Source: Lonicera japonica (lineage: Eukaryota; Streptophyta; Magnoliopsida; Dipsacales; Caprifoliaceae). Taken from it: a stretch of 64,000 bases of DNA. Each line of letters starts with the position of its first letter. Positions within the stretch are counted from its first letter, which is position 1. The stretch lies in the NCBI GenBank assembly GCA_021464415.1, contig CM038469.1, positions 7,976,501 through 8,040,500 on the forward strand. The letters are read 5' to 3'. Below, one piece after another: positions 10,926 to 22,195 of the stretch. The notes beneath the pieces were generated by a model, which had not been told where the DNA came from, did no database searches, and saw nothing but the letters and a program-made list of their open reading frames with translations. A program made the translations under genes and the position numbers.

Positions 10926-11390
10926 AATTAAAAAAATTAAAACTTGTAAACGTAAAAAAAATTATTAAAATACAAGTTTAGTTTAATAGGAGCAGAAGAG
11001 TAAATACAAAGAACCAATTTTTTAAAATTTATGAAAGAGCTGAATATGTGAAAGTTTCAAAATTCTAGGGGGTATTTATAGTTTGCAAAAAGTGAAAATA
11101 TCCGTTAAAGCTAACGGCTGCATTTTTTGAAATTTGAATTTCACCCCAAGCATCACACGATGGACTGTACATCGTGTGATGCTGACTGTGCATCACGCGA
11201 TGTACAGAACATCGCGCGTGGTTGTATCAGGTGCTCGCGACAGTCAATCCGTCGTGGGTCAGAAATGTTTGTCTCCTCCCACTTTTACCATTTCTATACC
11301 ATTTTACCATCCCTTTTTAACAAATACCCTCCGCGCTGCATGTAAAAAAATGGTAAATTTGCAATTTTAACACACGCACTGCAGAAGGTC
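10926..11390. other. Harbinger right end with subterminal palindromes
   Basis: A 31-base palindrome at 11151-11181 has perfect 12-base arms (CATCACACGATG and CATCGTGTGATG). It is followed at 11191-11221 by a less perfect one built on CATCACGCGATG. The core ACGATG/CATCGT is also in the left palindrome at 4104-4122. The two ORFs at 11127-11370 overlap this structure and are not considered genes. Confidence 0.55.
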
Positions 11391-12353
11391 TTACCCACGA
11401 AGCATCCTCTCTCTCTTAAACAAAAAACTCCATTTCTCTCTTCTTCTTCTTTTCTCATTTTCTCTCACAAATCCGCCCAAGCCATTATATATCATACCAA
11501 AAGTAAGAATCATTTCCATCAATCTCATATAAATGCCACAAATTCTTTCCTCTCTCTCTAGATTTCCAAATGGATTTTTTTTCCTTTTGTAAATCTATGC
11601 TTTGATGCTTGAGTTGGGTTTGTTTATAATGTTGTTTGATTCTTCAATGTTGTTTCATACTTGAATAAATGTTGCTTCATACTTAGAATATTGATTATTC
11701 GATTCCGATTCTACCCGGAATTCAATTTCCTCGAATTTTTTTTTCTAGATTTTGATTTGAACACTTTGTTCCACTTTTTTTTTTTCTCAATATCTGAATG
11801 TAAGTCTACCTGGATATTTTAGACTAAATTGTACAACGATGATGATAGTTTTTTTTTTTTTTCGAAATCGAAATTTTTCGGAATTTAATTCCTCAGAATT
11901 GTTATATCAAGAAAATGCACATATTTCATAGAATTCAATTCTGAATTTTAAGAATTCAAAATATTGAGAATTCTCAAAATCCTAGAGAGATTCTAGAGAA
12001 AAAAAAAACCATCTGAAAATCGAGAGAGAGAGGAGAGAATTAGTGTCACTTATATGAGATTTATGGAAATGATTATTATTTTTGGTATGATATACAGTGG
12101 CTTGAGCGGATTTGTGAGAGAAAATGAGAAAAGAAGAAGAAGAAGAGAAGAAGAGAGAAATGGAGTTTTTTGTTTAAGAGAGAGATGATGCTTCGGGGTA
12201 AGAGAGAGAGGGGGGAAATGTTTTCTATTTTTAACTTTATTTTTTTCCCTCAAATAAAGAGATGAGGCAAACCGAAAAGTTGATGCGGGCCCCATGGAGA
12301 AAGAGAGAATTCGTGCGAACTCAACAAATTGAGTTAGCATATGAACGGCTCCC

Positions 12354-13486
12354 TAAACATACGTGTGTATGTCTAATTGAAGTGATTCCATGCATGCATG
12401 CATTTTTGAATATCAAACAAAACACCAAATTGATTTCACATGCTTCACATGCAGTGATGGCACCAGCTTTAATTGGGGAGGTGAGGGGTGGCGGGTAGGG
12501 TTGGTCCCCCAGTAAGATTTTTTAACCCACTATTATATATAGTACATCTATTTCCGTTTAACTAAATTTTATGCAATGGCCCTTTTTAAAATTTAATTTA
12601 AACCTCTTATATAATTAAATAAAAATAATTTAATATTTTACCAAATCATATTTTACTTGGATTATGTTAAATAGAATATTAATAACATGGGATAAAACTA
12701 AGATACTCCGCTCAAATAAATTTTAAATTTATAAATTTTATAATTTTCTTAATTTACCACGCGTTTATAGGACAAAAAATTCAAAACAAGAATGATTAGT
12801 GAACAAAAATCATCCTATATGTTTTCATGTTTGGTTAAAAAAAAAATCAAGTAAATTTGCGCCTCCCTACAAGATTGAATCCTACTTTCGTCCCTGTTCA
12901 CATGGTTCTCTTGTACAATCGAATTGCTTTAATATTTCAATTTATATATGATGTGCTTAATATACATATTTCTTTATTATAATTAGACTTTAAAAAATAT
13001 ATATATTTTTAAAATTTATTAAGCAAGATCTATATCATAACAATGATCAATCGTAGTTACAAAATTGCGTTAAAAAATTAAGAGAAAAATTTGGATATTT
13101 TATTTAAATACATGCACTATATATATCAGCTAACTCATTTCAGCTAGCTAGATAATTAAATAATAAACTTATATAGTAACTGATAAGCATTATCGTAAAA
13201 ATCAAGCAAACAAATTGACAGCAGCAAAAGCTATTATCCCAATTTTACTTTGCCATGGACATTAGGGCAACACTAATTAACTTCAACCTGATTAATAATG
13301 AAGAAAAAATATTAAAGAAAAAATTTGGGTAAATTTTAAGGAACTTAATTGTATGTCACCTGATCAAGTCTACAAAATTAAATAAAACTATAAATTTAAG
13401 ACGCGTAGTAGATTACTTTTGACTAATACAGGACTGATAATTTTAATTTTTTTACATACAAAAGCAAATAATAATAATAATAATAC
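12354..13486 (-). other. Remaining intron 1 of GH1 copy A
   Basis: AT-rich, without coding signal. It ends at the exon 1 donor, GTATTA at 13486, beside an (AAT)n tract (13470-13485). Confidence 0.5.
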
Positions 13487-13655
13487 CTGAAATGCAGAAG
13501 ATGAGGCCCCAAAGGTGAATTCCTTGAAATCAAAACTGTGGAGATCCAGGGAAATGATGCCATTTGAGAAATTTATAGTAATATATTATGACTTTGTATT
13601 ATTAGCTCAAGGCTCAGCTTGAAGGGATGAAGCTGTAGAACGCAATTGTACTTGC

Positions 13656-13663
13656 TATTTATA
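13656..13663 (-). promoter_or_regulatory. TATA box of GH1 copy A
   Basis: The minus strand reads TCTATAAATAGC about 93 bases upstream of the exon 1 ATG at 13563, the usual spacing for a plant TATA box plus a short 5' UTR. Position relative to exon 1 is the main support. Confidence 0.55.
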
Positions 13664-13813
13664 GACCCAAGACTCCGGCTTTTCTTGCGTGGCATGTCAT
13701 TAATTTAAACCCCTATGTAGATGCAATTAATGCTGTTTTTCTTGACCAGATTTATCTTCGTTATTTTTCAAGCCAATTTCGTTCAGCAAGGTCTAATTTT
13801 AGAAATAAATTAA

Positions 13814-14097
13814 GGCTCCGTTTGATTGCAAGGTGGAAAAGGAAAATAAATTGAGTTAGTTTTTGTGAAAAAATGGAAAATAAGTTGAGTGATAGATGTG
13901 ACATCCTCTTGATTTTTAAGTGTTTCCATGAAGAAATTTCTTTGCTTGGTGGTGAGTAAAAATTTTCCACAAAAAACATTGAAGGGTGGAAGATATATAC
14001 TCATAAAATGAGTAACATCTCTCACCTTATTTTCTATCTTTTCACATAAACTAGCTAAATTTATTTTCTTTTTCCATCTTTGCAATCAAACAGAGCC
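13814..14097. mobile_element. Tourist-like MITE, 284 bp
   Basis: The ends GGCTCCGTTTGATTGCAA and TTGCAATCAAACAGAGCC are inverted repeats, and pairing continues inward for about 70 bases with mismatches. TAA flanks both sides (13811-13813 and 14098-14100), which fits a PIF/Harbinger-type MITE. The ORFs within it are chance frames. Confidence 0.75.
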
Positions 14098-14100
14098 TAA

Positions 14101-15284
14101 ATTCACGAATGTTTTCACAAAATTTTGTAAAGATGGCCTCTATAATGTGTATATCATCAAGAAACTTAAATCAGAAGTAGGTGTACTAAAATTAATACAT
14201 AATTACATATGCTCATTTTTTACTAATAAAATTGTAGATGATCATCTCAACCACTTCTAAATTGAATCTTCTGATAAAATTTTCTATATATTCCCACTTC
14301 TCTTTATCATACATTATGGCCCATCACTTCTCTTAACTAAATATCTGTATATAATTAATATTTGGGTACCCTTATACCAAATTATGATAATAGAGTTGCT
14401 TGTCACTAGATCTCCTACTGCCACCAAGCTATTTATTGCATGCCGGGAATATCAAGTAATGATTAATTACTGCTGCTGAGCTGGTCTTACTCAGCTATAA
14501 ACACAGAGCAACCATTAACTTGTTAAGGGTTGAGAAAAAAAAAAGTTGGCGAATCCATTAATTATTTGAAGGCCATCTACCATCAATCATTATCATCTAA
14601 GCATTTACTAAATTTTTTGATTCAAGTACTTAAGTGAAAGAGTTATAATTATAAGAATCATTTTATTTATTACATGCATGAGTTATACAATAGTTAAGAG
14701 TTATACTTCTTGTAAACATTGTTCTGAGTTCAAGCTCTGAATTAATGCACAGAAGTAATTAAGAAGACCTTAGAAAAGGGGTTGAACCTATCTATACATT
14801 TGTCACTAAACATCTCGGCAATATAATCATCATTAACACTCAAATCACTGTATAATCACTCACTTGTGGATTGTCAATTATCTTCACTAGATTTTGGTGT
14901 CATCGGATATAATAAAACCTTTATCATACACTCAATGAATGTGCAATGTTATTGACAACAAATCTATATATTGTATGTTATGTGCCTAATACATTTTATA
15001 AATTATGTGATGAAATTTTGTTGACTGGTTGAGAGTTGAGACACACATGTTCATAGTGGAGGATGTCAGTTTTAATACAAGTACTATTTATTTTTTTGTA
15101 AATCAACGAAACTAACATGGAAATTTCATACCGCCGGTATAACCATGAACTCCCTTCTAGATTAATTTAATATATAGGAATATAAACTTCAAAAATATGA
15201 TTTAATTTTAGTAGTTATTTACATACTTTCATTTTCGAGAAGATGATTGAGGTTTTCACGCGTATCTATCTTTATGTATTGGGT
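14101..15284. other. AT-rich intergenic DNA
   Basis: I see no open frame of note, no splice-consistent exon text and no clear repeat in this stretch. Confidence 0.4.
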
Positions 15285-15608
15285 AATAAGTAAAAATGAC
15301 GCCTAAAGTTTGACCCAAATCTCTCGCTCGTCCCTAAAGTTCAAATTTCGGTTGAAACATCCTTATGGTTTCTAATTTTGGTTTAAGAATTATTAAAGTT
15401 TCTAATTTGAGTAGAAGTACTCTTAAAATTTCTAATTTCAGTTGAAGCATCTAAAAATGCCTCTTAAAAGAATGGTTGTGAGAAACACACGCATTTTGCA
15501 TGCATCTTTTTATCAGGTCATCCAGTTTTGGATGAGTGAGAAAAAATTAGAAACTTTAAGGATGTTTCAACCGAAAATTAAACTTTAGGGACGAGCGAGG
15601 GATTCGGG
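15285..15608. repeat. Foldback (MITE-like) element cut by an LTR
   Basis: CTCGCTCGTCCCTAAAGTT near 15322 is matched by the inverted AACTTTAGGGACGAGCGAG near 15580, and GGTTGAAACATCCTTA by TAAGGATGTTTCAACC. Between them a phrase like AGTTTCTAATTT recurs several times. The outer part of the right arm is missing: the sequence changes at ATTCGGG into the Athila LTR at 15609. Confidence 0.55.
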
Positions 15609-17362
15609 TGACCTGCCGAAAATAATTCCGTGCTTAGATACCCAAGTATAGCTTGTCAAGTTATAATACTTGGTAAGTTCAAGTGTCGAACCACAAGGAT
15701 AGTTGGAAAGACAATGTGGTTATTACGAGTACAAGGCTTTGTTAAGATAATTTAATGGATTGATTTTAATGGTTGATTTTAAAGTCTTGCAATAAAAATT
15801 AAAGTGATATAACAATAAATGAGAAAATGTTAAGGCATTATAGAATTCATTTATTTTGCAAAGTTATATAGAATAAACCTCATTCAAAGTTCTCAATGTA
15901 ATTCTTAAATATTGAGTATTTTACCAATTTCTAAGCAAAAAGGTGTGGAGCAAAAGCAACTCATTTCTATATAAATGCCATAAAAAGGGTGTAAGCAAAA
16001 CTCAACAAAAGTGTATCTTTCATTTTTATCTTGTAACAAAGGGTGTGAAGCAAGTGAAACTCTTTACCTTATAATATTAAATCAAAATACAAACTTGAGA
16101 TACACCAAAAAAAATGCACAAATTTAAACTAGGCATTTGAGAACTCATTGTTAGTTTTCCCTAGACAATTGACTTAATTATGAAAATGGCCAACTACCAA
16201 GAGTTTAGCTCAATAAATCATAACATTTCATTTGTCTAAAATTGAGAGGTCTAGATGGAGGTCAAACCGTCCTATATAGACATATTTTGTAAACACAAAT
16301 TGAATCCTTAAAATAATTATTGAAATTTTTTATGACATAAATTTAAACGATCCTTTCTGGCAACACTTTAACTAAGAAGATGACGAGCCTCAAAATCATA
16401 TAAAGTGTAGAAAGCACTCAACATATCATTAAAGTATTCAAGGATTAGAATCTCAAATTTATGGTATTTCTATGAATATTCAAAAACTAATCATGCTTGG
16501 TAATGAAAAGTATCTCATTCATAGTAGGAATGAACATAGGATAGTAAGAAATACACAAGTGTATCATCTCCCCATTAATGCTTGAGATCTATGTATACAA
16601 GGCATACAAAGTCAAATTATCATATGAAAATTATCTTACTAGCTTATGAATGGTTGATTAAATGGAGAATATGAAGGATTCAACAAGTTTAATAATACTA
16701 ACAATGGAATGAGAATTGAACTTACATAATTAATACATTGTAAACTTCATCTTTTAACCTTAGCAAAGAAATTTACTCCATAATAAATGCAGAGACAAGA
16801 ATTATAGAAGTGAACTCCATTTCTCTCTCTAAAAGCTATTACAAGCTCTCTATAAATTGAGAAATGAGAATAATAAAAGATATCTTTCCAATACAACAAT
16901 TAAGACTATAAATAGGAGTGTTGTGTTGGATGCCAAAAATAAACAATATTTTTTTATTCTTTTCATATATAAATCCACTTTCTTGGATGCCCTTTGTTGT
17001 ATGAAAAATTCACTTTCTTGAATGCCATTTGTCCTATGAAAAATTTCACCATCTTAAAATTCCCTTTGTCTCATGGAAAATTCTACCATTTTAAGATACC
17101 TTTTGTCACATGAAAAATTCCACTTTTTTAGATTCCTTTTGTCTCATGAAAAAATCCACTATTATATTGTATTAAATACAATATTTCTTGATATCTAAAG
17201 ACACTAAAATAAACACGAAATGTGCATTATAAGCATTGTTAAATACAAAGTGCTACAAGACTAATCGCGAAATAAGTTGGCAAACTGAGTAGTTTTAGAG
17301 AAATAAAAGCGTTAAGCAACTCCGAAAATGAGCGTATGAATGACAATATTATGCGTTTATCA
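15609..17362 (-). repeat. Athila-type 3' LTR, 1754 bp
   Basis: It starts TGATAAACGC at 17362 and ends GGCAGGTCA at 15609. It is collinear over much of its length with the LTR at 592-2545. It differs by carrying at 16974-17162 about five degenerate copies of a ~36 bp unit built on CCCTTTGTYTCATGRAAAA, absent from the other LTR. Confidence 0.75.
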
Positions 17363-18694
17363 ACTCCCCCGGCTTATCTCTTACTAGTCCCTTAGCAAGA
17401 TAAATAAAAGCAAAATAATATTATTCAAATATGTATTTATAAAATGAACTAAGCCATTTTAAAAACTTCCAAGTCCTCTTAGAATACAAGGTTTGTCTCG
17501 TGAAGGTTTACGGTGATGATACTTACAAACATCAAAAGTTTGATCGTGATGAATGTTGAGAATGGTGATTTCAAAAGTTCAATTTGCAAAGCTTATGACA
17601 TTACTATCACTATTTCCAGAGTTGCGGGCTTTAAATAACTATCTAAATTGCTTATCTCCTTTAGAAACTTGACCCATACTTCCCGTTAATCACATGCTAA
17701 GCCTTGTATTAGTAAAATTCTCATTTAAACATAAAAAGTATTGATAATTAGAAATGGAAGAGACATTTCCTTAAAAAATGAAAGCTTCAAATTTTGTCCA
17801 CCTCTAAGCATTTTTCTTATCTTTTCTTGAAATTTTTGCTAAATTAGTTCAAGGCAATTTTCATCTCTATGAGGGGCAGCAGACTCACAATATAAAAATT
17901 TGAAATTTTATGTTTATTTATTAAACTTAAAGGAAGTTATTCACACTTTCCTATATGGTAACTTTTACTAATCCATAATATTAGACAAAGAGACTTATGA
18001 TTTAGTCAAATGAAGTTTTAAGTCAATATTATGATTAAAAGTCATCCAATTTTTTCAAAGTGTCATGCATTTGTCCTCTCTATTGGAGAATCTTTTTGAA
18101 AAAGCTTCCATCATTTTTTTGAATAAGAATTCCTTCTTCGCAAAATAAAAATTACTCCAAGTGTTGCGAAAAAATTTCTCTATTTGAAGTATTTACACAT
18201 TTTAAGGGACGTTTCTAGGGTCATGAATCTAATTGAAGCAAATCAAGTTAGATTATCACTCAAAATTCCATTTAGATCAAGGGATTCATGTCAATATCTA
18301 ATGAACCAATCATCATCATTTAAAAAAAAATTATTCATCATTTTTCAAACTTTCAATTTTTATTTTTTTTTAAAATAAGCTCTAAAGACATGAAATTTTC
18401 AGAAATTTAAATGCCATTAAGTTTATGTACATTACCCCCCAACTTGAAAAATGCATTGTCCTCAATGTTCCCATTTGGCTTTTCGATTTCCATGAGACAA
18501 AATAGAGCTATTTTCAAAGGCAAAATTACTATATATACACACTAGCAAATAAAGGAGTTAGAATTAGATAAGACATAACATGCATGCATGATAATCACAT
18601 TTCAAGCGTAATATCATGTTTATTAAACAAAACCCAAAAAATAAAGAAAACAAATAATATTTTTTTTCATTTTTTTAAACATTACCTACGCTTG
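17363..18694 (-). other. 3' noncoding region of the decayed Athila element
   Basis: This lies between the end of integrase and the LTR. It contains CATTGAGGACAATG followed by AGTTGGGGGG (minus strand, 18470-18431), a motif shared with the young element at 58979-59016. A TGTCTCGTGA stretch near 17490 also has a relative near 60477. No ORF of substance. Confidence 0.5.
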
Positions 18695-21600
18695 TTAGGC
18701 ATAGGTCGAATTTTCGAGAGGAGTGAACTCCTCTCGAGGTGAAAATTCCAAAAACAGTTTCAATCTTTGTCCATTGACTTTGAATTCAAACCACATTTTT
18801 GGATCCATCACCGTCACGGCCCTAAATGAAAATACATGCTTGACAATGTAGGGGCCGGTCCAACGCGACTTTAACTTTTCAGGAAAAATGTGGAGACGCG
18901 TACCATAAATGAGGACTTTTTGTCCGAGTTTGAACTTTTGGCAAAATTGATTTGTCATGATTTTTTTTTTTTGCATTTTCCTAAGATATGCGTCTCTTCG
19001 AAATTCCTCCAACTCCTCAAGTTGCGACTTCTGGTTACTTTTGGCTTTTTCCAAATCAAAGTTCATCATTTTAATCGCCCAAAATAATCAATGTTCTAGT
19101 TCAACGGGAAGATGGCAAGGCTTGCCATACACTATCCAGTAAGGAAACATTCATAAAATTGTTTTAAAAGCCGTACAATAATCTCAAAGTGCATCGTTAA
19201 GATGTAAAGGCCAATCCTTACGGTTTGGATTTACCCTTTTTTTCTAGGATTTGCTTAATCTCTTTATTGGCAAGTTCGGCTCGCCCATTGGTTTGCGGAT
19301 AATAAACGAATGATACTTTGTGATTTGTCTCGTATTATTGCATTAAAGATTCATTATTGGAAAAATAAGTACCACCACTTATAATCGCTTTGGGAGTGCC
19401 AAACCTTGTAAGAACATTTTCTTTTAAAAATTGGATCACCATTTTATGATCATTTTTCTTGCAAGCTTGAGTCTCTACCCGCTTGGAAACACAATCAATC
19501 GTTACTAAAATATAAAGGTTACTGAAAGAGGATGGGAATGGTCCCATGAAATTGATTATCCAACAATCGAACACTTCAACCACTAAGATCTAGAAACATA
19601 ATCAACCGCTACTAAAATATAAAGGTTACCAAAAGAGGATGATAATGCTCCTATGAAATCGATTCCCCAACAATCGAACACTGCAACCACAAAGATCGGG
19701 TTGAACGGCATTATGCTTTTTCTTATATTCTCTCCTAGCATTTGGCATCTCGGGCAAGTTTTACAATGTTGGTAAATGTGTTTGAACAATATTGGCCAAT
19801 AAAGGCTATTTTGCAAGATCTTGGTTGCCGTTTTCTTAGCCGAGAAATGCCCTCCACAAGTTTCATTGTGGCAAAAAGTAAAGATTCTTTCAAACTTTTC
19901 ATCCGGCACACAACACCTAATAATTTGATCCGTTCTATATTTAAATAAATATGGATCATCCCAATAAAAGTGGTTGACCTCAGACAAGAATTTTTTTCGG
20001 TCTTGAGCATTCCAATGACTTGGCAGTTTTTCGGTGATGAGATAGTTCATGATATCGGCTTACCATAGAAAAGTTGAGATTACAAATAGTTGCTCATCTG
20101 GAAAATAGTCTTTGATAGCACTTTCTTCGATGTGATCGTTGAATGAAAGGCGAGATTGATGATCCGCCACCACATTTTCAACACCCTTCTTATCCTTTAT
20201 GAAAAGATTGAATTCTTGTAAGAGAAGAATCCATCTTAAAAACCTCAGCTTTGCATCTTTCTTCTTGAAAAGGTACATAAGAGCCGCATGATCAGTGAAA
20301 ATAGCAATAGGCAATTTAATAAGGTAAGACCGAAATTTGTCGAGAGCAAAGACAATAACCAAAAGTTTATTTTCGGTGGTGGTGTAGATCATTTAAGCCT
20401 CATTGAGAGTTCGACTTGCATAATAGATCACTCCAGGCTTCTTGTCCTTTTTTTGGCCAAGTTAGGCCCCAACGGCATAGTCACTTGCATCGCACATAAG
20501 CTCAAAGGGAAGACTCCAATCTAGAGTTTGCATGATGGGTGCGGTAGTAAGCATGTGCTTAAGTTTAACAAAGGATTCCTCACATTTTTTGGACAATTCA
20601 AATGGGGAATCTTTCAAGAGCAAATTATACATGGGTTTAGCGATAGCACTAAATTTTTGAATGAACATTCGGTAAAATTCGGCAATTCTAAAAAATGAGT
20701 GAACATCATTAATTAACTTAGGGGTGGGGAGCTTCAAAATAAGCTCGATATTTTCCTTGTACACTTTAATGCTTTTTCCCAATACCACATGGCCCAACAC
20801 AATGCCCTTTGTCACCATAAAGTGGCATTTTTTCTAATTTAAGACGAGTTGCTTCTCGATGCACCTTGCTAAAAATGTTCAACATTGAGCAAACAATTAT
20901 TGAACTACTTACCTTAAAGGGTAAAGTCGTCCACAAAAACATCTAGGGTCTTCTCTACCATATTGCTAAATATGCTCAACATATATCTTTAGAAAGTGAC
21001 CGGTGAATCGCACAAACCAAAAGGCATTTTTCGATAAGCAAAAGTACCAAATGGACATGTGATTGTTGTTTTTTTCTTGGTCCTCAAGATCAATTTCGAT
21101 TTAGTTATACCTAAAAAATCTGTCCAAGAAAGAATAGAACTCATGTCCCATTACTCTTTTAACTGTTTGATCTAAAAATGGGAGAGGGACAATGGTCCTT
21201 TCTAGTGAGTTCATTTAGCTTCCGGTAGTCTATGTATATTTGCCACTTGGTGGTGACTTGTTGAGGTATTAACTCATCATTTTCATTTTTAACTATCGTA
21301 AGCCGGGACTTTTTAGGTACAACTTAGGTCGGACTTACCCATTTACTATCCGAAATTGGATAGATGATCTTGGCATCTGGCAATTTTAATACCTCGGTTT
21401 TTACTACTTCTTGCATGTGAGGATTTAACCGTCGTTGAAATTATCTTGATGGCTTTGTACCCTTTTCTAAGTGAATTTTGTGAGTGTAAATTAATAGACT
21501 AATTCCTTGGAGGTCATCTAACTTTCACCTTAAAGCTTTTTGATACTTACTTAGCATACTTACTAACCCTTCCTTTTGATCCTTTGAGAGTTCGGAGGAG

Positions 21601-22195
21601 ATTAACACGGGGTATGTTTTGAAAGTACCTAGGAAAGCATACTTTAAATTGCTAAAAAGAGGATTGAGCTCTATCTTTTCTTCAAGCTTTGGTGGTTCCA
21701 CTTGCACATCATCTTCTAGCTTCAAAAATTCTTCATTGTTCCTATCATTCAAAAAAAACACATGCACACATTCTTCGGATCATTGGGAGTGGTTAGCAAA
21801 TCTTCCAGTTTTACAATACCATTTTTGTAATTGATGATAGCATTTGATGTTGCAAGAAAAGGCCTTCCCAAAATCACGGGAATCTCATTTCCGGGATTGG
21901 ATATCGATTGCATGTCAAGAACTATGAAATCCATGAAAAAATAGAACTTATCAATTTGAAGTAAAACATCTTCTATAATTCCCCTTAAAATCTTGACCGA
22001 TCAATCTGACAATTGGATCATGACTTTTGTTGGTTTCAACTCTCCTAAACCCAATTGTTAGTAGACCGAATATGGCAAGACATTAAAACTAGCACCCAAA
22101 TTAAGCAAGGCATTTTTTATTCTAAAGTTGCCATTCAAACAAGAAATAGTGGGGCAACTGGGATCTTTGAATTTTAGGATTCGGGTACCTTACAT
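18695..22195 (-). pseudogene. Athila-type pol remnant (PR-RT-RNaseH-INT)
   Basis: Recognisable blocks in minus order: protease text from ~22195 (KDPSCPTISC, then ALLNLGASFN) to [15 protein letters not shown] near 21870. RT pieces follow, with the catalytic motif as FVDDF near 20930. RT end is at 20818-20462 (GIVLGHVVLGKSIKVYKENI). RNase H is 20392-20060. Integrase is 20050-19335, including the zinc motif (HNETCGGHFS...CKTCPRCQ) and WGIDFIG. The integrase C-terminus is 19069-18695 (KSRWTGPYIVKHV). At 19583/19600 a ~90 bp part of the integrase core is repeated (FDCW..INFMGP and [11 protein letters not shown]), a small tandem duplication. Many stops and frameshifts; not functional. Confidence 0.82.

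Larger units (their letters stand above)
4002..11390. mobile_element. PIF/Harbinger transposon, 7389 bp, with PMD cargo gene
   Basis: The terminal inverted repeats GACCTTCTGCA (4002) and TGCAGAAGGTC (ending 11390) are flanked by TTA on both sides (3999-4001 and 11391-11393), the target duplication expected for PIF/Harbinger. Inside, left to right, are a PMD gene (plus), a DDE transposase (plus, one stop), a small unknown ORF (plus) and a Myb/SANT-like ORF (minus, one stop, one intron). Palindromes lie just inside both ends. It sits inside the long-TIR element, whose halves it separates. Only two visible point lesions in the transposition genes suggest a fairly recent insertion. Confidence 0.9.
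3848..12353. mobile_element. Long-TIR non-autonomous DNA element, split by a Harbinger insertion
   Basis: The left end (GGGAGTCGTTCAT at 3848) and the right end (ATGAACGGCTCCC, ending 12353) are inverted repeats. The similarity runs inward through ACTCAATTTGTTGAG and GCACGAATTCTCTC, past the Harbinger insertion, and continues at 11394-11570 against 12195-12010. Without Harbinger the element would be about 1.1 kb, with inverted repeats of roughly 330 bp and a short AT-rich core. No transposase is inside. Flanks (left ..ATAACATAA, right AAACATACG..) give only a blurred 8-9 bp duplication. Long TIRs suggest a Mutator-like MITE, but the class is inferred. Confidence 0.6.
2546..13563 (-). pseudogene. 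GH1 beta-glucosidase-type gene, copy A (exons 1-4 and start of 5)
   Basis: The exons, supported by splice sites and conserved GH1 text, run down the minus strand. Exon 1 is 13563-13487 (ends FTFGASSSAFQ). Exon 2 is 3474-3408 (IEGASKEHGRGKSTWDAFA). Exon 3 is 2930-2872 (GLVKDKEKGHEAICHCDYWK). Exon 4 is 2754-2679 (AYRFSISWSRIIP). Exon 5 begins at 2553 and is cut after 8 bases by an LTR. The phases of exons 1 to 4 join correctly. The only ATG in exon 1 (13563) is out of frame with the GH1 reading by two bases, so exon 1 carries a frameshift or the start is lost. Intron 1 is about 10 kb and contains the nested transposons. GH1 enzymes hydrolyse beta-glucosides with two catalytic glutamates; both would lie in exons not present here. 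The gene is almost certainly dead. Confidence 0.8.
15609..22195 (-). mobile_element. Decayed Athila-clade element, 3' half
   Basis: In minus-strand order this holds a protease remnant (from ~22195), RT, RNase H, integrase, a noncoding 3' region and one LTR. The PPT-like run AAGCCGGGGGAGT lies directly upstream of the LTR start at 17362. Gag and the 5' LTR are missing, with the break just before the protease. Frames are broken many times, so this is old. A second purine-rich motif lies at 18431-18470. Confidence 0.8.

Noticed and set aside
15602..22190. ATTCGGGT at 15602 and again near 22180 as a target duplication of the decayed Athila element
   Set aside because: The 22180 copy lies directly beside protease coding text with no LTR, so it cannot be the outer flank; chance or microhomology is more likely.
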